From assembly GCF_008297975.1 (NCBI RefSeq), contig NZ_VLNY01000002.1, positions 1 to 64,000 on the forward strand: a DNA stretch of 64,000 bases, in the 5' to 3' direction. How positions within the stretch are numbered: position 1 is the first letter of the stretch; the number at the start of each line of letters is the position of its first letter. The position numbers and the translations under genes are program-made. This DNA is from Antrihabitans cavernicola. GTDB lineage: Bacteria > Actinomycetota > Actinomycetes > Mycobacteriales > Mycobacteriaceae. The notes below the pieces were generated by a model that did no database searches, had not been told where the DNA came from, and saw only the letters and a list, made by a program, of their open reading frames with translations. This document shows, one piece after another, positions 53,533 through 62,328 of this stretch.

Positions 53533-55081
53533 CCGCAAAGCCGTATCCCGTGCGCTGGTCAGTGTGTACGACAAGACCGGTCTGATCGAGCTCGCGACCG
53601 GATTGCACAGCGCCGGAGTGGAACTCGTGTCCACGGGTTCCACCGCGTCGAAGATCGCCGACGCGGGCATCCCGGTCACCAAAGTCGAGGACCTCACCGG
53701 CTTTCCCGAGACTCTCGACGGCCGCGTCAAGACGCTGCACCCTCGCGTGCATGCAGGCATCCTCGCCGACACGCGGAAGTCGGAGCACCTCGACCAGCTC
53801 ACCGAGTTGGGCGTCGAGGCGTTTCAACTCGTGGTCGTGAACCTGTACCCGTTCACCGAAACCGTTGCCTCCGGGGCGACTCCGGACGAATGCGTGGAGC
53901 AGATCGACATCGGCGGACCGTCGATGGTGCGTGCGGCGGCGAAGAACCATCCCTCGGTTGCCGTCGTGGTCGATCCAGCCAGGTACGACGATGTGCTTGC
54001 CGCCGTCGCAGGTGGCGGTTTCACCCTCGCGGAGCGCACAGCGCTTGCGGCACAGGCGTTTCAGCACACCGCCGCATACGACGTCGCGGTCGCCAGCTGG
54101 ATGACCAGCGTGCTGTCGCCGGATACCGAGAGCAACTTCCCGACGTGGGTCGGCGCGACGTGGTCGCGGGGTGCGGTCCTGCGCTACGGCGAAAACCCGC
54201 ACCAGTCGGCCGCGCTGTACCGCAACGCGGGCACAGCCCCCGGCTTGGCGCAGGCCGAACAGTTGCACGGCAAGGAGATGTCGTACAACAACTACACCGA
54301 CGCCGACGCGGCCTGGCGTGCCGCCTTCGATCACGCGGCCCCCGCTGTTGCCGTCGTCAAGCATGCGAATCCGTGTGGCATCGCGGTCGGCGCCGACATC
54401 GCAGAGGCGCATCGCAAGGCGCACGCCTGCGATCCGGTCAGCGCCTACGGTGGCGTGATCGCCGCGAACCGCGAAGTGACGGTCGAGATGGCGGAGCAGG
54501 TCGCCGAGATCTTCACCGAGGTGATCATCGCGCCGTCCTATGCCGACGGTGCACTCGGCGTGCTGCAGCGCAAGAAGAACGTTCGGGTGTTGCTGGCGCA
54601 GCCACCGACCCCGAGCGGTGTGGAGCTGCGACCGATCTCCGGTGGCACGTTGTTGCAGCAGCGCGACGTGATCGATGCCGAGGGTGACGACCCGAAGAAC
54701 TGGACGCTCGCCGTCGGTGAACCGGCAGATGCCGCCACCCTCGCCGATCTCGAATTCGCCTGGCGCGCATGCCGAGCCGTGAAGTCGAATGCCATTCTGC
54801 TGGCGAACGACGGTGCGTCGGTCGGCGTCGGGATGGGTCAGGTCAACCGCGTCGACGCAGCCCATCTCGCAGTCAACCGTGCGGGTGATCGGGCCAAGGG
54901 CTCGGTCGGCGCATCGGATGCCTTCTTCCCGTTCCCCGACGGCTTGCAGGTCCTCTGCGCTGCGGGCGTTCGTGCGATCGTGCAGCCGGGTGGTTCGGTG
55001 CGCGACAACGAGGTCATCGAAGCCGCCCGCGACGCCGGCGTGACGCTCTACCTCACCGGCGCGAGGCATTTCGCTCACTGA
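53525..55081 (+). CDS. purH: Bifunctional AICAR formyltransferase/IMP cyclohydrolase
   Basis: A 518-residue PurH. The N-terminal IMP cyclohydrolase domain has [39 protein letters not shown] and the [14 protein letters not shown] motif. The C-terminal transformylase has [27 protein letters not shown] with Lys-His, and ends [17 protein letters not shown]. It carries out the last two steps of IMP synthesis. GTG 53525 overlaps purN, indicating coupling. A palindromic repeat begins seven bases after its stop. Confidence 0.97.
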   Translation: MSDRKAVSRALVSVYDKTGLIELATGLHSAGVELVSTGSTASKIADAGIPVTKVEDLTGFPETLDGRVKTLHPRVHAGILADTRKSEHLDQLTELGVEAFQLVVVNLYPFTETVASGATPDECVEQIDIGGPSMVRAAAKNHPSVAVVVDPARYDDVLAAVAGGGFTLAERTALAAQAFQHTAAYDVAVASWMTSVLSPDTESNFPTWVGATWSRGAVLRYGENPHQSAALYRNAGTAPGLAQAEQLHGKEMSYNNYTDADAAWRAAFDHAAPAVAVVKHANPCGIAVGADIAEAHRKAHACDPVSAYGGVIAANREVTVEMAEQVAEIFTEVIIAPSYADGALGVLQRKKNVRVLLAQPPTPSGVELRPISGGTLLQQRDVIDAEGDDPKNWTLAVGEPADAATLADLEFAWRACRAVKSNAILLANDGASVGVGMGQVNRVDAAHLAVNRAGDRAKGSVGASDAFFPFPDGLQVLCAAGVRAIVQPGGSVRDNEVIEAARDAGVTLYLTGARHFAH

Positions 55082-55088
55082 GTTGCCG

Positions 55089-55147
55089 CCGAGTGCGCAC
55101 TTGCTGTCACAAACGTCGAGAAGACTCGACAACAAGTGCGCATTCGG
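55089..55147. repeat. 59-bp palindrome, 3' boundary of DUF559 cassette 2
   Basis: The arms CCGAGTGCGCACTTGCTGTC (55089-55108) and, reverse complemented, CCGAATGCGCACTTGTTGTC (55128-55147) match at 18 of 20. An inner GTCGAG-AAGA-CTCGAC hairpin sits in the loop. The repeat ends one base before the DUF559 stop codon. A copy at 56094-56152 has 50 of 59 identical bases in the same orientation. Confidence 0.9.
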
Positions 55148-56014
55148 CTAGACCGGGGCACCCGCAGCGCGGAGAGCAACGCGCGCACGGGAGACGATCG
55201 TGTGCGGTTGCCTCAGCTGCTGTGCGTTCACCCGGATGACGGCCCAACCGAGTCGATCGAGTTGCTCGTAGCGTTCGATGTCACGGGTCCGCTGCCGCTC
55301 GTCGAGCCAGTGCTGCGTCCCTTCGTATTCGACGATCACCTTCCAGCGCTCCCATCCAATGTCCGCCCGGGCGACAACCTGGCCGAACGTGTCGCGAATC
55401 TGGATTTGCGTCGATGGGATCGGTAGATCGCCACGGATCATCTCCAGTCGAGTCCGCGTCTCCTGTGGTGACTCAGCACCGGGGTCGACGAGTTCGAGGA
55501 CATTGCGTAGCTGCACTATTCCGCGTGCGCCTCGATGCCGGTCCGCCAACTGCCCGACTTCGCTGACCTTCAGATCGGTCGCCCGACACAACGCGTCGAG
55601 TCGGGCGACCGCAGTGTCGAAAGGTCGACGTCGACCCAGATCGAACGCTGTTCGCGCCGGCGTTGACGCCAGCAGCCCGCAGATCGGTTCGAACTCGTCG
55701 GACTCGAGCGAATCGGCATGGACGCGAATGCCGGCCGCGCTACGTCGACTGCCGGTCCGGAAAAGCTCGGCCGGTGAATCAGCATCGATCCATTTCGATC
55801 CGTGCATCGCAGCAGCCGAGAGGCCGGCGAGGATACCGTCGTCCAGCGCCCACAACGCCGCGGCGTACGCACGAGCACGAGCGTCGAGCTCGACGCCCTT
55901 GCGGACGTAGACATCTCGGTGAATGCGGTAGAAGTCCATCCGCAATTGCCGAACAGACAACTCCCCGTCTGCGGTCGCGGCGCTGCCGAGAAACGGCCGA
56001 TCGAATTCCCCCAT
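55148..56014 (-). CDS. DUF559 domain protein, second copy
   Basis: A protein of about 288 residues. The N-terminal part (FYRIHRDVYVRKGVELDARA) is a diverged AbiEi-like region. The C-terminal part has the Vsr-like nuclease pattern ADIGWERWKVIVEYEGTQHW, then RTRDIERYEQLDRLGWAVIR. It is only distantly similar to the gene at 24.9 kb but has the same domain order. The start is ATG 56014 or GTG 56032; no ribosome site decides. It is bracketed by two 59-bp palindromes and inserted between purH and a DUF4126 gene, breaking the usual purH-AAA+ ATPase neighbourhood. Confidence 0.78.
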   Translation of the reverse strand: MGEFDRPFLGSAATADGELSVRQLRMDFYRIHRDVYVRKGVELDARARAYAAALWALDDGILAGLSAAAMHGSKWIDADSPAELFRTGSRRSAAGIRVHADSLESDEFEPICGLLASTPARTAFDLGRRRPFDTAVARLDALCRATDLKVSEVGQLADRHRGARGIVQLRNVLELVDPGAESPQETRTRLEMIRGDLPIPSTQIQIRDTFGQVVARADIGWERWKVIVEYEGTQHWLDERQRTRDIERYEQLDRLGWAVIRVNAQQLRQPHTIVSRARVALRAAGAPV

Positions 56015-56063
56015 CGACCGACCATGGCGCACAAATCATCCCAATAGCGGGCCGATTTCCAAT

Positions 56064-56091
56064 CTGTGGATGGATATCTGGTTATCCACAG
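56064..56091. promoter_or_regulatory. Inverted pair of DnaA-box-like sequences before DUF559 gene 2
   Basis: CTGTGGAT (56064-56071) and ATCCACAG (56084-56091) form a perfect eight-base inverted repeat. The right side contains TTATCCACA (56082-56090), identical to the consensus DnaA box, and the left side read on the other strand is CCATCCACA. The pair lies between the gene start and the upstream palindrome. Confidence 0.5.
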
Positions 56092-56093
56092 CG

Positions 56094-56152
56094 ACGAAAG
56101 CGCACTTGCTGTCGCAAACGTCGCGAGGACACGTCAACAAGTGCGCACTCGG
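56094..56152. repeat. 59-bp palindrome, 5' boundary of DUF559 cassette 2
   Basis: Second copy of the repeat at 55089-55147, 50 of 59 bases identical and in direct orientation. Its own arms match less well (about 15 of 19). It starts 79 bases upstream of the chosen DUF559 start (ATG 56014), or 61 bases from the alternative GTG 56032, and ends three bases before the stop codon of the DUF4126 gene. Confidence 0.9.
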
Positions 56153-56155
56153 CAG

Positions 56156-56731
56156 CTACACCGCCGCAGTCCGCCGTCGAAAGCGCTGGTAACCCCGCCA
56201 CGCAACCCAGCCGATCGCGCCGAGCACGATCGGTATGAGGATCGGCGCTATCAACGCGATCAGCGAGGTCAGGAAGGTCACCACGTCTTCGATCACCGAG
56301 ACGATCGGATTCGCCACTCCCGCAGTGGTTGCCGTACTCGCCGCCCGGACGCCCGTTTGCGCGGTGCTGAACGCGAGGGCTGTCGGAGCGCCCACGATGA
56401 TCCCGGCGATCGCTGCCGTTGTCGGATCGTGCGACGAGAACGCCGAACCCGCGGCTATGGCACCTGCGACCGGTCCACTCACGTTGCCCACCAGCGACAA
56501 CGCGTTGTCGACGAACGGGATCAGGTCGGCGAGCAGCTCGACGACCGCCGCGATCGCCAACGCGACCAGCGCACCCGTCGAACCGACCCACGCGAACGAG
56601 TGACTCAGGTCGATGCCGAACAGGTTGAAATGGGCGGCGATGCTCAGCATGAGCAGCGGAAGGAAGGTGCGGAATCCGCTCGCCGCGGCCAAACCCAAAC
56701 CCAGCAGCGCAGGCAGGACCCAGGTATCCAT
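56156..56731 (-). CDS. DUF4126 family membrane protein
   Basis: A 191-residue protein with about five hydrophobic helices: LPALLGLGLAAASGFRTFLP at the N-terminus, an acidic ELLADLIPFVDNA segment, GSAFSSHDPTTAAIAGIIVG and a basic end YQRFRRRTAAV. This pattern is DUF4126, a family of unknown function found in many bacteria. No ribosome site stands out. The 3' end abuts the palindromic repeat of DUF559 cassette 2. Confidence 0.85.
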   Translation of the reverse strand: MDTWVLPALLGLGLAAASGFRTFLPLLMLSIAAHFNLFGIDLSHSFAWVGSTGALVALAIAAVVELLADLIPFVDNALSLVGNVSGPVAGAIAAGSAFSSHDPTTAAIAGIIVGAPTALAFSTAQTGVRAASTATTAGVANPIVSVIEDVVTFLTSLIALIAPILIPIVLGAIGWVAWRGYQRFRRRTAAV

Positions 56732-56824
56732 GAACGGAGTCTAGAAGTACGACGAGCAATTCCGGCTGACCTTGGACGATGTGGTTTACCGTAATCATGC
56801 CGACCACCTCAGAACGGACTCGCC

Positions 56825-56953
56825 ATGATCCCGCCACCCGCTCCGAACCTGCTGCAGTTTCTGATCGACCTGGTCGGCTTCGCGGGTCAGATGATCCCGC
56901 GCACCCCGGAACTGCTGACGGCGCTGGTCCAATCGATTCAAGCCCTGTCCTAG
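56825..56953 (+). CDS. Possible 42-residue small protein
   Basis: A short open frame encoding MIPPPAPNLLQFLIDLVG and then FAGQMIPRTPELLTALVQS with a final IQALS. It has an amphipathic helical look with regular Leu/Ile spacing and no Arg-rich shadow composition. It lies in the 277-base gap between the divergent DUF4126 and AAA+ ATPase genes, with a weak purine stretch upstream. There is no recognised family; it may be real or chance. Confidence 0.35.
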   Translation: MIPPPAPNLLQFLIDLVGFAGQMIPRTPELLTALVQSIQALS

Positions 56954-57008
56954 TCCCTGGAGTGGATACCAGGTGGCCGCATTGCCTCGACACTCGTAGC
57001 GTGAAGAG

Positions 57009-58382
57009 GTGACCACACCGAACACAGTCGGCGAGCTGCGCGCCTCCGGCCACAAGCAGCTGTCCGTCAAGCAAGAACTCCGCGCCAACCTGATTTCCGC
57101 GCTACGCGAGGGCCGTGATCCGTGGCCGGGAATCGTCGGCTTCGAAGACACCGTCATTCCCCAGCTGGAGCGCGCGTTGATCGCGGGCCACGACGTCGTG
57201 TTGCTCGGCGAGCGCGGTCAAGGCAAGACGCGTCTGCTGCGCACCCTGAACCTGCTGCTCGACGAATACACCCCCGTCATCGCAGGCAGCGAACTCGGCG
57301 AGCATCCCTACGAGCCGATCACGCCCGCATCGATCCGCAAGGCCGCCGAACTGGGCGACGACCTGCCCATCGAGTGGCGGCACCGCAGCGAACGCTATTC
57401 CGAGAAGCTGGCGACCCCGGACACCAGCGTCGCCGATCTGGTCGGCGACGTCGATCCGGTCAAGGTGGCGGAAGGCCGCAGCCTCGGCGACCCGGAGACC
57501 ATCCACTTCGGCCTCGTTCCCCGCAGCCACCGCGGCATCGTCGCGATCAACGAGCTGCCCGACCTCGCCGAGCGCATTCAGGTGTCGTTGCTGAACGTCA
57601 TGGAGGAGCGCGACATTCAGGTGCGCGGCTACACGTTGCGGCTGCCGCTCGACGTGCTGCTCGTCGCCAGCGCCAACCCCGAGGACTACACGAACCGGGG
57701 CCGCATCATCACACCGCTGAAGGACCGCTTCGGTGCCGAGATTCGCACGCATTACCCGCGCGCGCTCGGCGACGAGATTGCCGTCATCAACCAGGAAGCT
57801 CATCTGGAAGCGACGGTGCCCGAGTATCTGCTCGAGATCCTCGCCCGCTTCACGCGATTGCTCCGCGAGTCGACCGCTGTCGATCAGCGCTCGGGTGTCT
57901 CGGCACGCTTCGCAGTGGCTGCGGCAGAGACGGTCGCAGCATCGGCTGTGCATCGCAGTGTCGTTCTGAGCGAAGCGGATCCGGTTGCGCGGCCGGTCGA
58001 CCTGACGACCGTCATCGAGGTGCTGCGCGGCAAGATCGAGTTCGAGTCCGGCGAAGAAGGGCGCGAGGTGGAGGTGCTCGAGCATCTCCTGCGACGCGCA
58101 ACGGCGGATACCGCGCGTGAGCGACTCGGTGGAATCGACTTGGCGCCCTTGGTCTCCGCGGTGGAGCTGGGTGACCCGGTGACGACGGGCGAGCGGATAA
58201 CGGCAAAGGCGTTGCTCGCCGAGCTGCCCGATCTGCCGGTGCTGAACGATGTTGCGGCCCGCTTGAATGCCGTCTCCGACGGAGAGCGTGCTGCTGCAGC
58301 CGAATTGGCATTGGAGGGTCTGTACCTGGCCCGTCGTATCTCCAAGATCGCGGGCGACGACGGCGAGTTGGTGTACGGCTGA
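57009..58382 (+). CDS. MoxR/Mg-chelatase-like AAA+ ATPase
   Basis: A 457-residue AAA+ ATPase: FEDTVIPQLERALIAGHDVV, Walker A LLGERGQGKTRLLRT, the Walker B-like GIVAINELPDLAERIQVSLL, sensor 1 VLLVASANPEDYTNRG and the arginine region ITPLKDRFGAEIRTHYP. It resembles Rv0958 (magnesium-chelatase-type). It pairs with the downstream VWA protein, sharing one base (TGATG); such AAA+/VWA pairs act as chaperones or metal insertion systems. Target unknown. Confidence 0.9.
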   Translation: MTTPNTVGELRASGHKQLSVKQELRANLISALREGRDPWPGIVGFEDTVIPQLERALIAGHDVVLLGERGQGKTRLLRTLNLLLDEYTPVIAGSELGEHPYEPITPASIRKAAELGDDLPIEWRHRSERYSEKLATPDTSVADLVGDVDPVKVAEGRSLGDPETIHFGLVPRSHRGIVAINELPDLAERIQVSLLNVMEERDIQVRGYTLRLPLDVLLVASANPEDYTNRGRIITPLKDRFGAEIRTHYPRALGDEIAVINQEAHLEATVPEYLLEILARFTRLLRESTAVDQRSGVSARFAVAAAETVAASAVHRSVVLSEADPVARPVDLTTVIEVLRGKIEFESGEEGREVEVLEHLLRRATADTARERLGGIDLAPLVSAVELGDPVTTGERITAKALLAELPDLPVLNDVAARLNAVSDGERAAAAELALEGLYLARRISKIAGDDGELVYG

Positions 58383-60364
58383 TGTCCGCCAACGCGCGTT
58401 ATCTGCCCTACGACGGCAGCGACCCTTTGGCGCCACCGGTGGACCTGCGCGATGCGTTGCAGGCCATCGGCGACGACGTGATGGCGGGAAGTTCGCCGCG
58501 ACATGCCCTGCAGGAGCTGCTACGTCGTGGCTCCAAGAACATGAAGGGGCTCGACGATCTCGCAATGCAGGCCCATCGCAAGAGGCGAGAGATGTTGCAG
58601 CGCAGCAATCTCGGTGGGACCTTGGACGAGGTCAAGAAGTTGCTCGACAAGGCGGTGCTCGAAGAGCGCAAGGAACTCGCGCGTGCACTCGACGACGAGG
58701 CTCGCTTCGCGGAGATGCAGATCGCCGAGCTGCCGCCCTCGACAGCGCAGGCGGTGCAGGAACTGTCCGACTACGACTGGCGCAGTCCAGCGGCGCGCGC
58801 GGACTACGAGAAGATTCGCGATCTGCTCGGTCGAGAGATGCTCGACCAACGCTTCGCCGGCATGAAGCAGGCGCTCGAAAATGCGACGGACGAGGACAAG
58901 CAACGCATCGACGAGATGCTGAGCGACCTCAACGATCTGCTCGACGCCCATGCGCAGGGCACGGATACGGACGAGCAGTTCCAGGACTTCATGGACAAGC
59001 ACGGCCAGTACTTTCCGGAGAATCCGAAGAACGTGGACGAGCTTCTCGACTCCTTGGCGCAGCGTGCCGCAGCCGCGCAACGGCTCCGTAACAGCCTGAC
59101 CCCCGACCAGCGTGCCGAACTCGATGCGTTGGCGCAGAATGCATTCGGATCACCGTCGTTGCTCGGTCAGCTCGACAGGCTCGATCAGCATCTGCGCGCC
59201 GCGCGTCCCGGCGAAGATTGGGAAGGCTCGCAACGCTTTCGTGGTGATCAGGGCATGGGCCTCGGTGAGGGCACGTCGTCGTTGCAGGAGATCGCGGAGC
59301 TCGAGCAACTGGGCGATCAGCTGTCCCAGCAGTACGCGGGTGCTCAGCTCGACGATATCGACATGGACGCTCTCGCACGGCATCTCGGCAACGAGGCGAC
59401 CGCGGATGTGCGTACCCTGTCCGAGCTGGAGAAGGCGCTGCAGCAGGAGGGCTACCTCGACAAGGGCCCGGACGGGCAGTGGCGGTTGTCACCGAAAGCG
59501 ATGCGGCAGCTGGGGGAGTCGGCGCTGAAAGATGTTGCGGGACGGCTCAGTGGCCGTGCCGGGCAGCGCGATACCCGACGTGCCGGTGCGATGGGCGAGC
59601 CGACGGGCGCAAGTAGGCCTTGGGAATTCGGTGATACCGAACCCTGGGACGTCACCCGCACCATCACCAATGCGGTACTCCGTGAATCCCCGGGTCGCTC
59701 CGCTCCTGCCCGCCGGCGCGATCCCGGGCGCGTCCCTGTCAAGCTCCGAGTCGTCGACGTCGAGGTCGCCGAAACGGAACAACGTGCCCAGGCGGCGGTG
59801 GCGCTGCTGGTCGACACGTCGTTCTCCATGGTGATGGAAGGCCGTTGGATGCCGATGAAGCGGACGGCGCTGGCGCTCAATCACCTTGTGACGACGCGTT
59901 TCCGGGGTGACGACCTGCAGTTGATCGGCTTCGGCAGGCACGCGCAGACGTTGACGGCATCGGAACTGGCAGGCCTGGACGGCGTGTACGAGCAGGGCAC
60001 GAATCTGCATCACGCGCTGTTGCTGGCGGGTCGGCATCTGCGTCGCAATCCCAATGCGCAGCCGGTCGTGCTGATCGTGACCGACGGCGAGCCGACCGCG
60101 CATCTGGAGCCGGAAGGCTACGCGCACTTCGACTATCCGCCCAGCATGCGCACCCTGGGATTGACGGTCAAGGAACTTGACAACCTTGCGAAGCTCGGCG
60201 CGCAGGTGACGATCTTCCGGCTGGGCGACGATCCGGGGCTTGCGCGTTTCGTCGACCGGATGGCTCATCGCGTCGGTGGTCGCGTCGTCGCACCCGATCT
60301 CGACGGCCTCGGCGCGGCTGTGGTGAGCGACTACATGCGCTCGCGTCGCGCTACCGGTCGGTGA
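58382..60364 (+). CDS. VWA domain protein partnered with the AAA+ ATPase
   Basis: A 660-residue protein corresponding to Rv0959. A long helical, charged region (residues 1-450) includes ELLRRGSKNMKGLDDLAMQA and KALENATDEDKQ-type coiled segments. A C-terminal von Willebrand A domain has the MIDAS motif LLVDTSFSMVMEG (DxSxS), a Thr in YEQGTNLHHALLLAG and an Asp in LIVTDGEPTAHL. It should bind a divalent metal and act with the ATPase encoded just upstream. The start overlaps the ATPase stop by one base. Confidence 0.9.
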   Translation: MSANARYLPYDGSDPLAPPVDLRDALQAIGDDVMAGSSPRHALQELLRRGSKNMKGLDDLAMQAHRKRREMLQRSNLGGTLDEVKKLLDKAVLEERKELARALDDEARFAEMQIAELPPSTAQAVQELSDYDWRSPAARADYEKIRDLLGREMLDQRFAGMKQALENATDEDKQRIDEMLSDLNDLLDAHAQGTDTDEQFQDFMDKHGQYFPENPKNVDELLDSLAQRAAAAQRLRNSLTPDQRAELDALAQNAFGSPSLLGQLDRLDQHLRAARPGEDWEGSQRFRGDQGMGLGEGTSSLQEIAELEQLGDQLSQQYAGAQLDDIDMDALARHLGNEATADVRTLSELEKALQQEGYLDKGPDGQWRLSPKAMRQLGESALKDVAGRLSGRAGQRDTRRAGAMGEPTGASRPWEFGDTEPWDVTRTITNAVLRESPGRSAPARRRDPGRVPVKLRVVDVEVAETEQRAQAAVALLVDTSFSMVMEGRWMPMKRTALALNHLVTTRFRGDDLQLIGFGRHAQTLTASELAGLDGVYEQGTNLHHALLLAGRHLRRNPNAQPVVLIVTDGEPTAHLEPEGYAHFDYPPSMRTLGLTVKELDNLAKLGAQVTIFRLGDDPGLARFVDRMAHRVGGRVVAPDLDGLGAAVVSDYMRSRRATGR

Positions 60365-60788
60365 TCACGTTGCGGGTGCCGAGCGACGCCTGCAACGGCA
60401 GCTCGACGGTGCCGAACACGGCGATCATCGAACACATCTTGCCCGCGGCTTCCGGTAGCGAGCCGGATCGAAGGTCGACTGTCACGGTGGTATCGGTTTC
60501 GCTGACGACATTGCCGTCGACGCCGTAGCAGGAAGGCGATCCGATAGTGAAGTGCAAGGCCACTCGCTCGCCGTGTTCGCCTGCGGGATTCCATGATTGG
60601 AACGCGAGCGGGTGCGGATTCACGATGGTGGGATTGGGTGTGAACGCGATGCCGCCGTCCGAGGCGGGTCTGTCGGGGCTCGGCGAGCTCGAACCGGGTG
60701 CGGGAAGCGCGGTCCCCGCGGTGGCACACCCGGCCAACGCGACGAGCAGCAATCCGGGAGTCAGCAATGCAGTGGCAATCCGGCGCAT
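60351..60788 (-). CDS. Small lipoprotein of unknown function
   Basis: A 145-residue protein with a lipoprotein signal peptide (PGLLLVALAGCATAG, lipobox LAGC near residue 20), a Ser/Pro linker and a beta-rich part with two further Cys (SPSCYGVDGN and GKMCSMIAVFG) that may form a disulfide. I recognise no family. ATG 60788 is chosen since the signal peptide begins there. It overlaps the convergent VWA gene by 14 bases. Confidence 0.75.
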   Translation of the reverse strand: MRRIATALLTPGLLLVALAGCATAGTALPAPGSSSPSPDRPASDGGIAFTPNPTIVNPHPLAFQSWNPAGEHGERVALHFTIGSPSCYGVDGNVVSETDTTVTVDLRSGSLPEAAGKMCSMIAVFGTVELPLQASLGTRNVITDR

Positions 60789-60961
60789 ACCTTCACGGTA
60801 GTCCCGAAATGGGCATCTCCGACAGCATGATCCACGCGTTTGGGACAGCTCGTGAACTTTCGTTGAAATGGTGAGCGTAAGTCGGGCATTCTCGCCGACG
60901 CGCCAGTAGTGTTCGTTCGGATTCATCCATTTCGAACGCATCCCTCCGAAAGGGGAACAAC

Positions 60962-61537
60962 GTGGCGGACACTCTGCGCCCGGGCGACAGCCTCAGCGCC
61001 GGTCAGTCGATCAACTCGAACAACGGTTCGTACGCGCTGACGCTTCAGGAAGACGGCAACCTCGTGCTGTCCGAGAACGGCAATGCCGTGTGGGCGAACG
61101 GCACCAACGGCTCCGGCACGGTCAAGGCGACCCTGCAGGATGATGGCAACTTCGTCACCTACAACGGTGAAAACCAGCCGACGTGGGCATCGCAGACCGG
61201 CGGCAACACCGGCGCGCACCTGACCCTGCAGGACGATCGCAACGTCGTCCTCTACGGCTCCGGCGACAACGCTCTGTGGTCTTCGGGCACCGCGGTCGAG
61301 GCTGCTGCCGCACCGGCCGAGCCTGCAGCGGCTCCGGCCGACGCACCGGCACCGCCGCCGCCCCCGCCGGCTGCACCGGCCGGACAGAGCTACACCGTGG
61401 AGAGCGGCGACACCCTCTGGGCAATCGCCGAGCGCTTCCTCGGTGACGGCAACCGTTACCAGGAGATCGCCAACGCCAACGGCATCGACAACCCGGATCT
61501 GATCAACCCAGGACAGGTTCTCAACATCCCGGGCTGA
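60962..61537 (+). CDS. Bulb-type lectin domain plus LysM protein
   Basis: A 191-residue protein. Residues 1-115 are a B-lectin (bulb-type mannose-binding) domain with three sugar-site repeats of the QxDxNxVxY type: LQEDGNLVLSE, LQDDGNFVTYN and LQDDRNVVLYG. A Pro/Ala linker follows, and the C-terminal LysM domain is SYTVESGDTLWAIAERFLGD with NPDLINPGQVLNIPG. LysM binds peptidoglycan. No signal peptide is visible, so export, if it occurs, uses an unknown route. GTG 60962 has an AAAGGGG site. A strong hairpin terminator follows. Confidence 0.9.
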   Translation: MADTLRPGDSLSAGQSINSNNGSYALTLQEDGNLVLSENGNAVWANGTNGSGTVKATLQDDGNFVTYNGENQPTWASQTGGNTGAHLTLQDDRNVVLYGSGDNALWSSGTAVEAAAAPAEPAAAPADAPAPPPPPPAAPAGQSYTVESGDTLWAIAERFLGDGNRYQEIANANGIDNPDLINPGQVLNIPG

Positions 61538-61547
61538 GTCCGACGAC

Positions 61548-61585
61548 AAAGCGGCCGTCGCGTGTGTACACGCGGCGGCCGCTTT
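61548..61585. terminator. Bidirectional hairpin terminator
   Basis: AAAGCGGCCG pairs with CGGCCGCTTT and the stem continues through TCGCGTGT/ACACGCGG with one G-T pair, giving an 18-base stem. It lies between the convergent lectin-LysM and rpsR genes, and both outer ends give a short run of T. Confidence 0.85.
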
Positions 61586-61591
61586 GGCATC

Positions 61592-61846
61592 TCAGCGAGA
61601 AGTAAAGGGCAGCAAGGCCATTTCGCGCGCGGTTTTCACGGCGATGGCAACTTGGCGCTGCTGCTGCGGGGTCAATCCGGTGACGCGCCTGCTGCGAATC
61701 TTGCCTCGATCGGAGATGAACGTTCGCAGTAGGTTGATGTCCTTGTAGTCGACCTTCTCGACGCCTGCGGTGATCAGCGGATTCTTCTTGGGCCGCCGGC
61801 CTTCCTGGACTCGGGCCTTCTTCGACGGTGCTCTCTTGACTGCCAT
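61592..61846 (-). CDS. rpsR: Ribosomal protein S18, zinc-free paralogue
   Basis: An 84-residue S18 protein: [40 protein letters not shown] and a C-terminal [13 protein letters not shown]. It has no cysteine, so it is the C-minus paralogue used under zinc limitation. It is the last gene of the rpmB-rpmG-rpsN-rpsR operon, which is expected to be repressed by Zur through the boxes upstream of rpmB. Confidence 0.95.
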   Translation of the reverse strand: MAVKRAPSKKARVQEGRRPKKNPLITAGVEKVDYKDINLLRTFISDRGKIRSRRVTGLTPQQQRQVAIAVKTAREMALLPFTSR

Positions 61847-61855
61847 GCGGTGTCC

Positions 61856-62161
61856 TCACCAACTCGACTTGCGTAGGCCGGGCAGTTCACCGCGGTGTGC
61901 CATGTCGCGCACCCGAATGCGAGAGAGCCCGAACTTTCGCAAGTGTCCGCGCGGACGGCCGTCCGCCACGTCTCGGTTGCGCAATCTTACCGGACTTGCG
62001 TCTCTCGGGAGGCGCTGCAGCGCGGTCTGCGCTGCCGCTCTCGCCGCCGCTGAACTGCTCGGTTTGCGAATGATCTCTTTGAGATCCGCTCGCCGCTCGG
62101 CGTAGCGCTCGACCACTTGGGCGCGCTGCGAGTTGCGGGCAATCTTCGACTTCTTGGCCAT
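61856..62161 (-). CDS. rpsN: Ribosomal protein S14, zinc-free paralogue
   Basis: A 101-residue S14 protein of the long type without the two CxxC pairs: [40 protein letters not shown] and the end [15 protein letters not shown]. The zinc-binding form is only about 61 residues, so this is the zinc-independent replacement. It starts two bases after rpmG and is followed by rpsR after nine bases. Confidence 0.95.
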   Translation of the reverse strand: MAKKSKIARNSQRAQVVERYAERRADLKEIIRKPSSSAAARAAAQTALQRLPRDASPVRLRNRDVADGRPRGHLRKFGLSRIRVRDMAHRGELPGLRKSSW

Positions 62162-62163
62162 CG

Positions 62164-62328
62164 TCAACGCTCCTCGCGGAAGTCGACGTGCTTGCGCACT
62201 AACGGGTCGTATTTCCGCAGCACCATGCGATCGGGGTCGTTGCGCCTGTTCTTTCGCGTCACATAGGTGTAGCCGGTTCCGGCTGTCGATTTCAGTTTGA
62301 CGATCGGCCGGATCTCGTTGCGCGCCAT
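62164..62328 (-). CDS. rpmG: Ribosomal protein L33, zinc-free paralogue
   Basis: A 54-residue L33 protein: [40 protein letters not shown] and the end [14 protein letters not shown]. It contains no cysteine, so it lacks the two CxxC zinc pairs of the normal form. The ATG overlaps the rpmB stop (ATGA), and the gene ends two bases before rpsN. Confidence 0.95.
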   Translation of the reverse strand: MARNEIRPIVKLKSTAGTGYTYVTRKNRRNDPDRMVLRKYDPLVRKHVDFREER

